Assembly (NCBI RefSeq): GCF_000466485.1
Contig: NZ_KE992817.1
Location: 1-50,453 of the forward strand
DNA from: [Clostridium] symbiosum ATCC 14940
Lineage (GTDB): Bacteria > Bacillota > Clostridia > Lachnospirales > Lachnospiraceae
Direction of reading: 5' to 3'
Length of the DNA stretch: 50,453 bases
Position 1 is the stretch's first letter. Each line of letters begins with the position of its first letter. Both the position numbers and the translations under genes were made by a program. Below, in pieces: positions 33,567 through 41,568 of this stretch. The notes beneath the pieces are model-generated. The model saw nothing but the letters and a program-made list of their open reading frames with translations. It was not told the origin of the DNA and did not search any database.

Positions 33567-35693
33567 ATGAGAGAATGGAATCTGCGAATTGAATTAAAAA
33601 GTGATTTCTGTACCGCTACCGGGGAGAATGCCCCCGGTATGATAAACAGCAAGACTGCGCTGGAATACGGAATTCCAAAGATTCCGGCAAAGCGCATCAA
33701 AGGCTGCCTGCTGGAGTCGGGGAGGGAACTGGCCGATAACGGGATGATTGCGGGAGAACTTCTATCCCGCATATTTGGTAGTCCGGGGAGCTTAGGCGGA
33801 GAGGGAATCCGTGTGGGAGACGGGCATTTGAGCCTTGTACCTGAATATCTTTTTAATCAGGAGAAAAAGGAAAACTTTATGATCTGCGATTACGAGCAAT
33901 TTCTAAAGAACGTTAAAGATTGTCAAGATATAGAGGATTCCCTTCTGGAAGATATATTTACCAGAAAAAGGACAAGGACGGCTCTGGAACAAACGGGAAC
34001 CGCGAGTGCTCATTCCCTTCGCACGGTACAGGTGGTTCCCTCCGGCCTTGTTTTTTGCAGCCGGATTGAGGGAAGCCTGAGTCAGGAGGAGGAACAGGCG
34101 CTGCTTTTGTGCGCAAAAGGTCTGCGCCATATGGGAATCGGTATTACCAGAGGAATGGGAGAAGTTCGCTGTACATTAGAAGAAGCGGCGCTTAAAGAGA
34201 CAGGGATTAAGAAAGAGAGTACTGCGCTGTTTCAGACAATCCATCCGGAGCAGGAGGTTAGCCTGCCCTACGAAATTAAGTTAAAACTGCCAATAATTCT
34301 GGAAGGAAACTCCGGTGAGGTGGCGGATCAGATTCAGGGAAGCGCTATTTTAGGCGCGTTTGCGGGAATGTACATAAAAAAGTATTTACTGGGAGCGAAT
34401 GCGCATAAAGATGCGGATTTCTGTCGGATTTTTTTGCGTGACGGAGTTCAGTTTGGCAATGCGTTTCTCAAAAAAGACGGAAGAGAGTATGTACCCTGCC
34501 CCAAAGCGTTTGCCGTTCTGAAGGACGATAGGACGGTATGGTTTAATACAATGAAAGATGAGGAAAACAGAAGAAGAAAAAATATTTCCGAACACATCTG
34601 CCTGAAAGACGGCTGCTTATATAAGGCGGCTCCGGACAAAGAGATTCATTTCCATCATGCCAGGCCGGCAGACCGGGCAATCGGGCATGCGCAAAATGAC
34701 CGGGCGGAGGACAAAAAAAACGCTGCCGGGCAGTTCTTTCAGTACATGGCCTTGTCGGCAGAGCAGGTATTTACGGGTACTTTACGGGGAAAGGCGGGCG
34801 ATATTCAAAGGCTGGTTGAGTGTCTGGAGGAAAACGGATATTGCCTGATGCTGGGCAAATCCAGAACCGCGGAATATGGAAGCTGTGAATTTCACATTAC
34901 AAAACCCTCTGCTGTGGAGCGGAAGTATGGAAACTCTGCCTGTGGAAAAGACTGGCTGGTCTGGCTTATAAGTCCGTTTGTTTCTATGAGTCAGGAAAGC
35001 GGTCTGTTTGAAACGGAGGCAGGTCCTCTGATGGAAGAGATGAGCAAAGCGTTGAGTTGCTCGATAAAATTAGAGCACTCCATTTGCAGTTGCACCGTTC
35101 TCCAGGGGTATAACGGCAGATGGAGACTGCCTTCGGCGCCTAATCCGGCCCTCGCTCCCGGGAGCGCATTCCATATTAAAACGGACAGGGACGTGGAGGC
35201 TTGGGAAATCGAGGAGAAGCGCTGGGGAATGATGACCGGAAAAGGCTGCGGACAGGTGAAAGCTATGCCCTGGAAGGATTGCCAGAGGGGAATAATCGTG
35301 GAAGGAGAAAACTCAAATCCGGATCAAACCTGGAAGGGAGACGGCCCGGGTGGAGAAAATGGTGGATTACTTGCAGCAATTCTCGAATATCAGAGACGGC
35401 GCCTTGGGTGGGAAGCGGATGCCGGGAAAGTCCTGAACAGTATGGACAAGCAGGGACAGGAACTGCCATCCTCGTCGGATATTACTCTCTTGATCCAGCT
35501 GCTGAAGGGACGGGATGGAAAACCTGGAACTTATAAAAAATTAGAAGAAGAGGTTGAGCGGATCCGCGGGGAGGAAAAAAAGCAGCGCATTTTGACCTTT
35601 ATAAAACCGTGTGAGGGCGAGTCTGTGGAATTTATGGAGCGATATTTAGAGGCGGCCAAGTGGAAGGCGAGGAGGGAAGAAAATCATGAGTGA
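33567..35693 (+). CDS. Cas7-Cas5(Csx10)-Cas11-like fusion protein of type III-D variant
   Basis: 708 residues in three parts. Residues 1-215 are a Cas7/Csm3-like RAMP: IPKIPAKRIKGCLLESGREL, FTRKRTRTALEQTGTA, MGIGITRGMGEVRC. Residues ~225-560 resemble Csx10, the Cas5-like RAMP of III-D: IILEGNSGEVADQIQGSAIL, then GKSRTAEYGSCEFHI and WEIEEKRWGMMTGKGCGQV. Residues ~585-708 are helical and charged (LLAAILEYQRRRLGWEADAG, KLEEEVERIRGEEKKQRIL), a fair candidate for a fused Cas11. This order is that of the Cas7-Cas5-Cas11 fusion described for III-Dv. The first Cas7 domain has no Asp in the loop before IPKIPAKRIKG, where the RNA-cutting Asp usually lies, so this unit may not cleave. Confidence 0.75.
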   Translation: MREWNLRIELKSDFCTATGENAPGMINSKTALEYGIPKIPAKRIKGCLLESGRELADNGMIAGELLSRIFGSPGSLGGEGIRVGDGHLSLVPEYLFNQEKKENFMICDYEQFLKNVKDCQDIEDSLLEDIFTRKRTRTALEQTGTASAHSLRTVQVVPSGLVFCSRIEGSLSQEEEQALLLCAKGLRHMGIGITRGMGEVRCTLEEAALKETGIKKESTALFQTIHPEQEVSLPYEIKLKLPIILEGNSGEVADQIQGSAILGAFAGMYIKKYLLGANAHKDADFCRIFLRDGVQFGNAFLKKDGREYVPCPKAFAVLKDDRTVWFNTMKDEENRRRKNISEHICLKDGCLYKAAPDKEIHFHHARPADRAIGHAQNDRAEDKKNAAGQFFQYMALSAEQVFTGTLRGKAGDIQRLVECLEENGYCLMLGKSRTAEYGSCEFHITKPSAVERKYGNSACGKDWLVWLISPFVSMSQESGLFETEAGPLMEEMSKALSCSIKLEHSICSCTVLQGYNGRWRLPSAPNPALAPGSAFHIKTDRDVEAWEIEEKRWGMMTGKGCGQVKAMPWKDCQRGIIVEGENSNPDQTWKGDGPGGENGGLLAAILEYQRRRLGWEADAGKVLNSMDKQGQELPSSSDITLLIQLLKGRDGKPGTYKKLEEEVERIRGEEKKQRILTFIKPCEGESVEFMERYLEAAKWKARREENHE

Positions 35694-37155
35694 TGGCGTA
35701 ATCAGCTTTAACAAGATATGCGGCCGTCTCTGTGTGGAGATGACGGGGCACTTAGCTTCTCCGCTGTCTATTGGCTCCGGAGAAGAGGAGCATTCGGACT
35801 CGGACGTTGTTTTTCGGGCGTCCGGGGAACCCTACATACCGGGTAGTTCTCTGGCGGGGGCGCTGCTTGAATATTCGGCGGCCATAAAGGGGGAAGAGGA
35901 GACAAAAAAAATGTTCGGAATGCCCAGAGGCGGAGTGCCCGGCAGCAGGGATGACAGACAGAGTAGAATTTTTGTCTATGATGCACGGATAGGGCAGGCG
36001 GAAGTGGGAATTCGTGACGGCGTGAAGTTAAATGAGGATAAAACGGCCAGCCATATGGGCAAATATGAGCTGCAGTTTGTTGAGAGGAATGCCCCGATAA
36101 AGATTCGGATTGAGATGATAGAGCGGGAAGATTGTATTGAAAAAGCAAAATCCGAAATTACGGGGAGGGAGAGGACAGAGGAAATTGAGCAGGTCTGGGA
36201 CAGAGAACGTCAGTGGATTTATCTGTGGCTGAAAGGATTTGAGAGCGGGGAACTACGGTTGGGGGCCAGAAGCCGTAGGGGATTTGGGAAAATAGCGATT
36301 GATCACGCCCGTGTTAAGGTATTTGATATGAGGAAAAGTGATTCTTATAAGGAATGGCTGGACTGGGATTGGGAGCAGGCGGATGCCTTTGAAGGAGCCG
36401 GGAGTGAGACGATCCGGATAGAAGACCTGGAACAAGCAGGCGGAGCCGGGAGGGAACATTGTCTGGAGGTTTTGCTCCGTATTTCCGGTACGCTGTTGGT
36501 CCGCACTTATGCCGTGGCCTTTACAAGGACAGAGGATATTCCGGATTATGGGCAGATGACGGTTGGCGGTCATGGGAAACAAGCGGTGATACCCGGCAGC
36601 AGCTGGGCCGGGGCTTTCCGCAGCCACCTGGTGAAGACTGTGCAGGAGCTTTTGCGGCAGCCGGACTGGAAGGAAGCACAGAAGATATTAAACCCATTGT
36701 TCGGAACATGGGGTGATACAGAGATGAGAAATCAGGAGCTTCATGCCTCCGGGCTGATATTTGAGGAAACGGTAATTGACGGAGGTCATGGCTTACCTGT
36801 TGCCAGAATCGCGGTGGATCGGTTTACCGGTGGGACGGTGCAGGGAGCACTATATGAGGAAATCCCATGGACAGGAGGAGAAATCATTCTGCCGATACGG
36901 TGGAGGAAGAATGGGCTAAATCTGACAGACGACGAAATCTGCGGTTTGCTTCTCTGGGCGGTCAAGGATTTGCAGGCGGGGATTCTGGCCGTGGGCGGAG
37001 AGACCTCGGTGGGCAGAGGGATTTTTGAACCGGTACACGGGAAAGACAATCTCTTTTTAGATGGAGATGTTTTGACGGATGAGGATCAGAAACGTTGTAT
37101 GCAGGCCGCGGTTTTGTGGGTGAAAGGGAATCGGAAGAAAGAGAATACGAGGTGA
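35686..37155 (+). CDS. Double Cas7 (Cas7-2x) RAMP protein
   Basis: 489 residues comprising two Cas7/Csm3-like units. Unit 1 (about 8-215): MTGHLASPLSIGSGEEEHSD, SDVVFRASGEPYIPGSSLAG, and the end LRLGARSRRGFGKIAI. Unit 2 (about 260-475): LRISGTLLVRTYAVAFTRTE, KQAVIPGSSWAGAFRSHL, RIAVDRFTGGTVQGALYEE and AVGGETSVGRGIFEP. Aspartates occur in both catalytic loops (SDSDVV; EDIPDYG), so both units could cut target RNA at 6-nt steps, as known for Csm3. It overlaps the preceding gene by 8 nt. It matches the Cas7-2x subunit of III-Dv. Which aspartates are catalytic needs alignment. Confidence 0.8.
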   Translation: MSDGVISFNKICGRLCVEMTGHLASPLSIGSGEEEHSDSDVVFRASGEPYIPGSSLAGALLEYSAAIKGEEETKKMFGMPRGGVPGSRDDRQSRIFVYDARIGQAEVGIRDGVKLNEDKTASHMGKYELQFVERNAPIKIRIEMIEREDCIEKAKSEITGRERTEEIEQVWDRERQWIYLWLKGFESGELRLGARSRRGFGKIAIDHARVKVFDMRKSDSYKEWLDWDWEQADAFEGAGSETIRIEDLEQAGGAGREHCLEVLLRISGTLLVRTYAVAFTRTEDIPDYGQMTVGGHGKQAVIPGSSWAGAFRSHLVKTVQELLRQPDWKEAQKILNPLFGTWGDTEMRNQELHASGLIFEETVIDGGHGLPVARIAVDRFTGGTVQGALYEEIPWTGGEIILPIRWRKNGLNLTDDEICGLLLWAVKDLQAGILAVGGETSVGRGIFEPVHGKDNLFLDGDVLTDEDQKRCMQAAVLWVKGNRKKENTR

Positions 37156-37162
37156 TGGAGCA

Positions 37163-37732
37163 ATGGAGAGGTATGAACCGTTTGGTTTGATAACCGAACA
37201 GAAAGCAAGAAAGAAGATTGCCGAATGTTTTCCCAATACAGCAACCTTGTATGCAGTTTTGGATTATGCCGTGTGCTTTGGCACTTATAATCAAGGCAGC
37301 TTTTCCCTGGGCATAGAGGCGCAGAAAGAGCCGGCGGCATTGGATTGGACTTATCTGCGGGAACTCCGTGTTTTCGACGAGGAGCAGGAATTGCTTCTGG
37401 TTCCGTCAGGCGGTAACTGGATCGGGAGAATGAGACGGGATATAGGACAATATAAGAAAATGCAGGATGATGGAGAATATGTCATCGATGAATGTCAGAA
37501 ACTCTGGGGAAAGACGAAAAAGTCGTATAAAGTAGGGGACACGGTCTGGAGCCTTCTGGTGTCTGGCCGTGGAACCAGAATACAGATACCGATGGATTTG
37601 AATGAGCGGGAGGAGGCGGCAATCCGTGTACGCCGCTATATGCGTATTCCTGATGTGAAAAAGGATGGAGCGCTGGTGTTTCAGAATGATATCCGCATGA
37701 TAGGGCTGTGTCCGTGGGAAGGAGATGAGTGA
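37163..37732 (+). CDS. csx19: Csx19-like subunit of type III-D
   Basis: 189 residues with features of TIGR03984/Csx19: AVLDYAVCFGTYNQGSFSLG, LRELRVFDEEQELLLVPSGG, the Trp-Gly pair of QKLWGKTKK, a VSGRGTRIQIP strand, and IRVRRYMRIPDVKKDGALVF near the end. Csx19 is restricted to type III-D and its variants and binds the effector complex. It lies 7 nt after the double Cas7 gene and overlaps the next gene by 8 nt, so its production is tied to the complex. Its presence is the main reason to call III-D rather than III-A or III-B. Confidence 0.75.
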   Translation: MERYEPFGLITEQKARKKIAECFPNTATLYAVLDYAVCFGTYNQGSFSLGIEAQKEPAALDWTYLRELRVFDEEQELLLVPSGGNWIGRMRRDIGQYKKMQDDGEYVIDECQKLWGKTKKSYKVGDTVWSLLVSGRGTRIQIPMDLNEREEAAIRVRRYMRIPDVKKDGALVFQNDIRMIGLCPWEGDE

Positions 37733-39212
37733 GATGGCGGGAAAATTTGTAGAGAATTATAAAAAACGATTTGTCAATCCGTACAATTTTATTCCTTTGA
37801 TGGAATCATGCAGCCGTTCGGTACCGACTGCCGAATTTGAAGATTGTTATACGGGATATTTTGACTGCAGAATAAAACTTCTGACACCGCTGTTTATACC
37901 AAATACATCATCTTCTTCAAGACTGCTGAACGAGGAAGAAAAGAGAAATGAAAAGTGCAAGGACGAAAAGTGGAAAGGGTATGATTTCTATTCTTATGAT
38001 GACTGGTCATCGGAGGAATGGGAAGGAACGGGTCTGCCTTTGCCGCCGCAAAATCCTGCGATTCCGGGAAGTGAGATCAGAGGAGCTTTGCGGAGTGTCT
38101 TTGAAGCGGCATTTAACGGGTGTATGTCTTCTGTATCCGCGGGTAGGGTGCTTTCGGAAAGAACCAATAAGGCAAAGAAACTTCCGGCCTGCTTAGGGAG
38201 GAAAGTATTTACAAAGACGGTTGAGGCTTTATTAAAAGAAAACGGTGGTTACGATCCATGTGCGGATGAGAAACTTTGCCCTGCGTGCCAGGTATTTGGA
38301 ATGGTGGGGAAATCCGGGAAGACCTATGCACGCGCCTCAAAAGTTAGGGTGACGGACGCTGTTTTGATTGATCCGGCAAGAGACGGCGGGGCATTGTTTG
38401 AAGAACCGGTGGTTCTTCCGGAATTGGGGGAGCCAAAGCCGGGAACGGTGGAGTTTTATACGGAACCGCCTTATGGGCCATCAGAGAAGTGGAAAAAGGG
38501 ACAGGGATTCTGGACGTATGATTATAAATATAAAGTTCAGAATAATAAGAACCCCCAAAATATGCGGATTTTAAGCGTCAGGGAGCCAAAACTGCGGGGA
38601 AGAAAATATTATTGGCACAGTCAAGTGGATTTGGAACAATATAGGGGGAATCAGCTCTCTGCAATGAAACAGAGAATCCGCCCTATGAAAGCGGTGGGAC
38701 GGGACGAGGAGCCGTTGTTTCGTTTCCGCGTGTATTTTGAACGCCTTAATAGAACGCAGTTGAATCAGCTGAAATGGGCGATTGATTTTGGAAATCCTGC
38801 CTGTGCCCATAAGATCGGCAGAGCGAAGCCGCTGGGATTCGGCAGTGTCCGGCTGAGCATCGACAACTTGTATCTGCGCGAAATTGACAAAGGTACGGGA
38901 ATCTGGGAAATGAAAAGAGAGACGAATATAGAAAACTTTTTTTCACATCCGGTCGAGGCGAGCGAGGCCCTTAAGATAGTACAGAAGATGGCTAACTGGG
39001 AAGAACGGCCTTGGAATGTTCAATATCCATCCGTGGATCCGGGATCCCATAGAACCCCGTATAAGAAAAACGAGACAGCATCCCATCAGTGGTTTAAAGA
39101 AAATAAAAAGGATGGTTATTTCATGAAAGTACTCCCGAAGGCGGATGAAGATGCAAGGAAAAACCTGGAGAGCGAAAAAGCATTATATACTTATACAAGG
39201 AACAAAAATTAA
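37725..39212 (+). CDS. TIGR03986-type RAMP (Cas7 with insertion)
   Basis: 495 residues. The opening KRFVNPYNFIPLMESC is typical of TIGR03986 CRISPR RAMP proteins. Then DCRIKLLTPLFIPNTSSSSR, a ~55-residue charged insertion (RLLNEEEKRNEKCKDEKWKG onward) and NPAIPGSEIRGALRSVFEAA, the RAMP core loop. CPACQVFGMVGKSGKTYARA and KIGRAKPLGFGSVRLSIDNL complete the fold. The long insertion in the Cas7 fold is the feature that gives the III-Dv subunit its name (Cas7-insertion), and an equivalent domain is found in Cas7-11 of III-E. Last gene of the operon; no terminator is obvious in the next 90 nt. Confidence 0.8.
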   Translation: MSEMAGKFVENYKKRFVNPYNFIPLMESCSRSVPTAEFEDCYTGYFDCRIKLLTPLFIPNTSSSSRLLNEEEKRNEKCKDEKWKGYDFYSYDDWSSEEWEGTGLPLPPQNPAIPGSEIRGALRSVFEAAFNGCMSSVSAGRVLSERTNKAKKLPACLGRKVFTKTVEALLKENGGYDPCADEKLCPACQVFGMVGKSGKTYARASKVRVTDAVLIDPARDGGALFEEPVVLPELGEPKPGTVEFYTEPPYGPSEKWKKGQGFWTYDYKYKVQNNKNPQNMRILSVREPKLRGRKYYWHSQVDLEQYRGNQLSAMKQRIRPMKAVGRDEEPLFRFRVYFERLNRTQLNQLKWAIDFGNPACAHKIGRAKPLGFGSVRLSIDNLYLREIDKGTGIWEMKRETNIENFFSHPVEASEALKIVQKMANWEERPWNVQYPSVDPGSHRTPYKKNETASHQWFKENKKDGYFMKVLPKADEDARKNLESEKALYTYTRNKN

Positions 39213-39308
39213 CCTCCTGTGCGGTAAAAAGCCTTTAGATCGACTTAGGAAATGAAGGAGGTGGCAAGAATTACATAGGATTCACAGGATTGAAAGAGGG
39301 CTGATGTT

Positions 39309-39620
39309 ATGGGAGGAAAAGAGGCATTACGGGGATTTTTATATCAAGGATTTGCTTCCGTCCTTGAGGCTTTATGCCACGAGGGCTGGGATAGGATTTA
39401 TATTGAGTTAGATTCTAAAAATGATAAGGTCGACATTGCGTTAGAGGCAAATCACGTAATCGTTAAAAGCATTCAAGTTAAGTCAACAATCAATATCTTT
39501 AAGAAGATTGAAAGTTTTCCTCCCAACGAAATAAAATCGGAGGAGGAAGCCCCACAGCAGGGACAAGTCTGTTCTACCGGTTGGGACTGGATGAAAATTT
39601 TAATGAAAGAGTCTGCCTGA
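39309..39620 (+). pseudogene. DUF4297/Cap4-like nuclease, truncated by an ISL3 remnant
   Basis: The first ~75 codons read MGGKEALRGFLYQGFASVLE, DRIYIELDSKNDKVDIALEA and IVKSIQVKSTINIFKKIESF. The GxxALRGFxYQ start and the D...IQVKST block are those of DUF4297-type nuclease domains (Cap4 in CBASS, and other defence proteins). The reading then runs into sequence that is the complement of an ISL3-family transposase start and ends after 103 codons, where full proteins are several times longer. The effector half is gone. It directly follows the type III operon (97 nt), so it may once have been an accessory defence gene. Confidence 0.65.
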
Positions 39621-39682
39621 ACCACTTTTTTAATAGAAACACCTTCCAAGTTAAGGAAAGCCTTGGTATAATTAGGGTACAT
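39473..39682 (-). mobile_element. ISL3-family transposase N-terminal remnant
   Basis: Minus-strand reading from the ATG at 39682 gives MYPNYTKAFLNLEGVSIKKV and later PVEQTCPCCGASSS, the Cys-rich N-terminal zinc finger of ISL3 transposases. The last ~25 codons (after about 39545) are only the complement of the nuclease gene, so the true remnant is about 45 codons. The rest of the element is absent. Confidence 0.65.
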
Positions 39683-39753
39683 CTATAAGGGGTCATCTCC
39701 ATAACATTAAACTTTGGTCGGGATAATGCGTTAGGAGGCTTCTTATAGATGTA
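39678..39753. repeat. 76-nt element with perfect 12-nt inverted ends
   Basis: TACATCTATAAG (39678-39689) and CTTATAGATGTA (39742-39753) are exact inverted repeats around a 52-nt AT-rich centre, at the start of the ISL3 remnant. Could be an IS end fragment or a small non-autonomous element. Confidence 0.6.
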
Positions 39754-39770
39754 TTTTATTACAACGAAAA

Positions 39771-39809
39771 GAATGTTGGAAGTGTGCTTTTCAGCACACC
39801 CCAACATTC
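39771..39809. repeat. Perfect-armed hairpin
   Basis: GAATGTTGG and GTGTGCT pair with AGCACAC and CCAACATTC. No T-run. Lies among gene fragments. Confidence 0.7.
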
Positions 39810-39989
39810 AGTATAGAACCGCTGGGGCTGCCGGGCGCCTTGATGGGAACGATAGTAGGATTAATGCTCCAGCTTCTATTTCATCTGTGCACAAAATGCG
39901 TGTTGCTGTTTTTCAGAAAGCAGGTATGGTCTGCGTATCTAATGGCTCCATTTCTGGCCATAGGATATGCTGTTGCTTATTATGTTTAG
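39786..39989 (+). pseudogene. C-terminal fragment of a membrane protein
   Basis: Open frame without a start: IEPLGLPGALMGTIVGLMLQ, LLFHLCTKCVLLFFRKQVWS and YLMAPFLAIGYAVAYYV, then TAG. Two hydrophobic stretches. Family not recognisable. A 30-codon ATG frame (40003-40095; MKKRVLSLLVLIGCVSIYCL) follows and looks like a signal peptide that stops early, perhaps the start of another lost gene. Confidence 0.45.
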
Positions 39990-40101
39990 GAGGAGTGAGA
40001 AAATGAAGAAAAGGGTTCTTAGTTTATTAGTACTGATTGGCTGTGTAAGTATCTACTGCCTTCGGTTTAGGAAAAAGGCAGACTGTCTGCAATGAGGTAA
40101 G

Positions 40102-40480
40102 GGGAAGTTTATAAAAGCGGAGTATTGGACACAGAACTTTGAGACAGTCCGCTCCGTGATGCCAAATGCAGAAGTGTATGTGTTTGAGGAATACGGGGAG
40201 ATCCAGGGGTTTTGTCGGAATGGATGCAGAATACATTGCCGGATTATTTGTAGTGGAAGGACATCAGGGGCATGGGACTGGTCATCAACTGATATCAGAG
40301 GTAAAGAGGAAAAATCGCCTGTCGCTGCATGCTTATGAAAAGAATGCAGGCGCGGTGGCATTTTATCAGGCAGAAGGATTCCATATTGAAAACAGTATGA
40401 CAGAGAAAGAGACTGGGGAACAGGAGTACCGGATGGTGTTTCATGAGAGCGATGAATCAAAAGAATCCTGCAGTAAATGA
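40102..40480 (+). pseudogene. GNAT acetyltransferase, frameshifted
   Basis: The first part reads GKFIKAEYWTQNFETVRSVM then AEVYVFEEYGEIQGF in one frame. After about 40210 the sequence continues in the next frame as VGMDAEYIAGLFVVEGHQGH and GTGHQLISEVKRKNRLSLHA, YEKNAGAVAFYQAEGF. This is the GNAT fold with the acetyl-CoA-binding loop (QGHGTGHQL) and the final beta strand. One frameshift separates the halves, and there is a stop before the first part, so the gene is broken. Confidence 0.75.
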
Positions 40481-40510
40481 TAAAGAAGTCAGAAAGGGGG
40501 CGGTTTGAAG

Positions 40511-40588
40511 ATGCTGATTAATTTTAAGGACATGGAAATGCGGGAAGTGCCAGGGGGGGAAGTGTATGCGCAGGTGATGAAGAGTTAG
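40511..40588 (+). pseudogene. Very short frame, possible cupin start
   Basis: 25 codons, MLINFKDMEMREVPGGEVYA then VMKS. The beginning resembles the N-terminus of small cupin proteins, but nothing follows. Reported only as a fragment. Confidence 0.25.
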
Positions 40589-40623
40589 CTCCTTTTTTGC
40601 CTGTAATAGATAATTGCAGAATA

Positions 40624-40954
40624 ACTGAAAAAGGTAGAACGTTCAAAAGCCGCTGTCAGAAAAATAGAGCCGGCAGGAAACGTGCACTGGGGACGTATGG
40701 TGACAGGGGAGACATTTATAACTGATGAAGGACGGCAGAAGATTAATGATAAATTTGCGCCTTTTACGGTAGATATGGAAACTGCAAGTATATTCCATGT
40801 ATACAATGTAAACAGGATACCATTTATTTCAATTCGTTGCATTACTGACACCGATGCCTGCAGGGGAATGTGTGATTTTGAAGAAAACTGCGCCAAAGCC
40901 TCAAGGGTTGCAAAGAATATTACAGTGGATTTATTAAACGAACTTAGAGGATAA
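40624..40954 (+). pseudogene. MTA/SAH nucleosidase-like fragment (C-terminal)
   Basis: No start codon in frame after the upstream stop. LKKVERSKAAVRKIEPAGNV, HWGRMVTGETFITDEGRQKI, PFTVDMETASIFHVYNVNRI and PFISIRCITDTDA are the substrate-binding half of the purine nucleosidase family: the GRMVTGExF strand, the M-E-T of the ribose-binding VDMETAS, and the catalytic Asp of ITDT. The N-terminal half, with the phosphate or nucleobase side, is missing. Non-functional remnant. Confidence 0.7.
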
Positions 40955-41160
40955 AATCAGAAATTGTTCTGTTGGTGAGGAAACTAAATTAGGCGGATAA
41001 CGGGAACTTATGAGGAGGATATGGAACAGTATCAATAGATAGATGTGCAATGATTTGACAGCGCAGGTTTCGTGGGCGTAAGACAGATAATAGATATACT
41101 GACAGTGGAACCGATTTTTGATATGCTTGTGGATCAGGAAAAGAATAATGAAAGAGGTAT

Positions 41161-41331
41161 ATGGAAATAGAAGTATTTCGTAATTGGCAAAATAAATACG
41201 GTATGCCTGATCTAAATGATTTAACATTTGCTAATACAGAACAAAAGTGTATTAAATACGATTTCAGAAAAGAATTTGGAATATGTGGAAAAAAACCTTA
41301 TCTGGAAAATGAATGTCAAATTCTCAGATAA
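41161..41331 (+). CDS. Short hypothetical ORF
   Basis: 56 codons (MEIEVFRNWQNKYGMPDLND...), with GAAAGAGG just upstream, ending inside a terminator. No family is recognised. It could be a real small protein or the tail of a lost gene; the stretch 40955-41160 before it shows only a broken frame. Confidence 0.3.
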   Translation: MEIEVFRNWQNKYGMPDLNDLTFANTEQKCIKYDFRKEFGICGKKPYLENECQILR

Positions 41332-41342
41332 GGGTTTTTTTA
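41289..41342 (+). terminator. Intrinsic terminator before the type I-C operon
   Basis: AACCTTATCTGG pairs with CAGATAAGGGTT, flanked by an A-run and TTTTTTT. It separates the fragment region from the cas operon. Confidence 0.9.
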
Positions 41343-41487
41343 AAAATTGCTTTTAAACTCTTTTCAATCCACAAGTGGTATATTGCTACTTGACATTATA
41401 AATAATAGCATAGTTAAAGAGCAAAATCAAATTTTACTTTAAATAAATACACTCGAGTTAAAAAGTATATAAAATAAGCCAAAGCGC

Positions 41488-41516
41488 TTGAAAGCCTGTT
41501 ACCAATAGAGTATAAT
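41488..41516 (+). promoter_or_regulatory. Promoter of the type I-C cas operon
   Basis: TTGAAA (41488-41493), 17-nt spacer, TATAAT (41511-41516). A palindrome AAGCGCTT (41483-41490) overlaps the -35 and could be an operator. The predicted 5' leader is about 45 nt. Confidence 0.8.
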
Positions 41517-41568
41517 AAAAAATATAAGTTAACAGTAAATTTCCTGAACTGCAAAGGGGGGATTAAAG

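Noticed and set aside
30122-39212. Type III-E (single-protein Cas7-11) assignment
   Set aside because: Cas10, Csx19 and separate RAMP proteins are all present; III-E lacks Cas10 and has one large fused effector.
39287-39296. GGATTGAAAG resembles the end of a CRISPR repeat after the type III operon
   Set aside because: It occurs once, without a palindrome or a second copy, so it is not evidence of an array.
41091-41393. TTGACA at 41391 as the cas operon promoter
   Set aside because: No acceptable -10 lies 16-18 nt downstream; the TTGAAA/TATAAT pair at 41488-41516 is far better.
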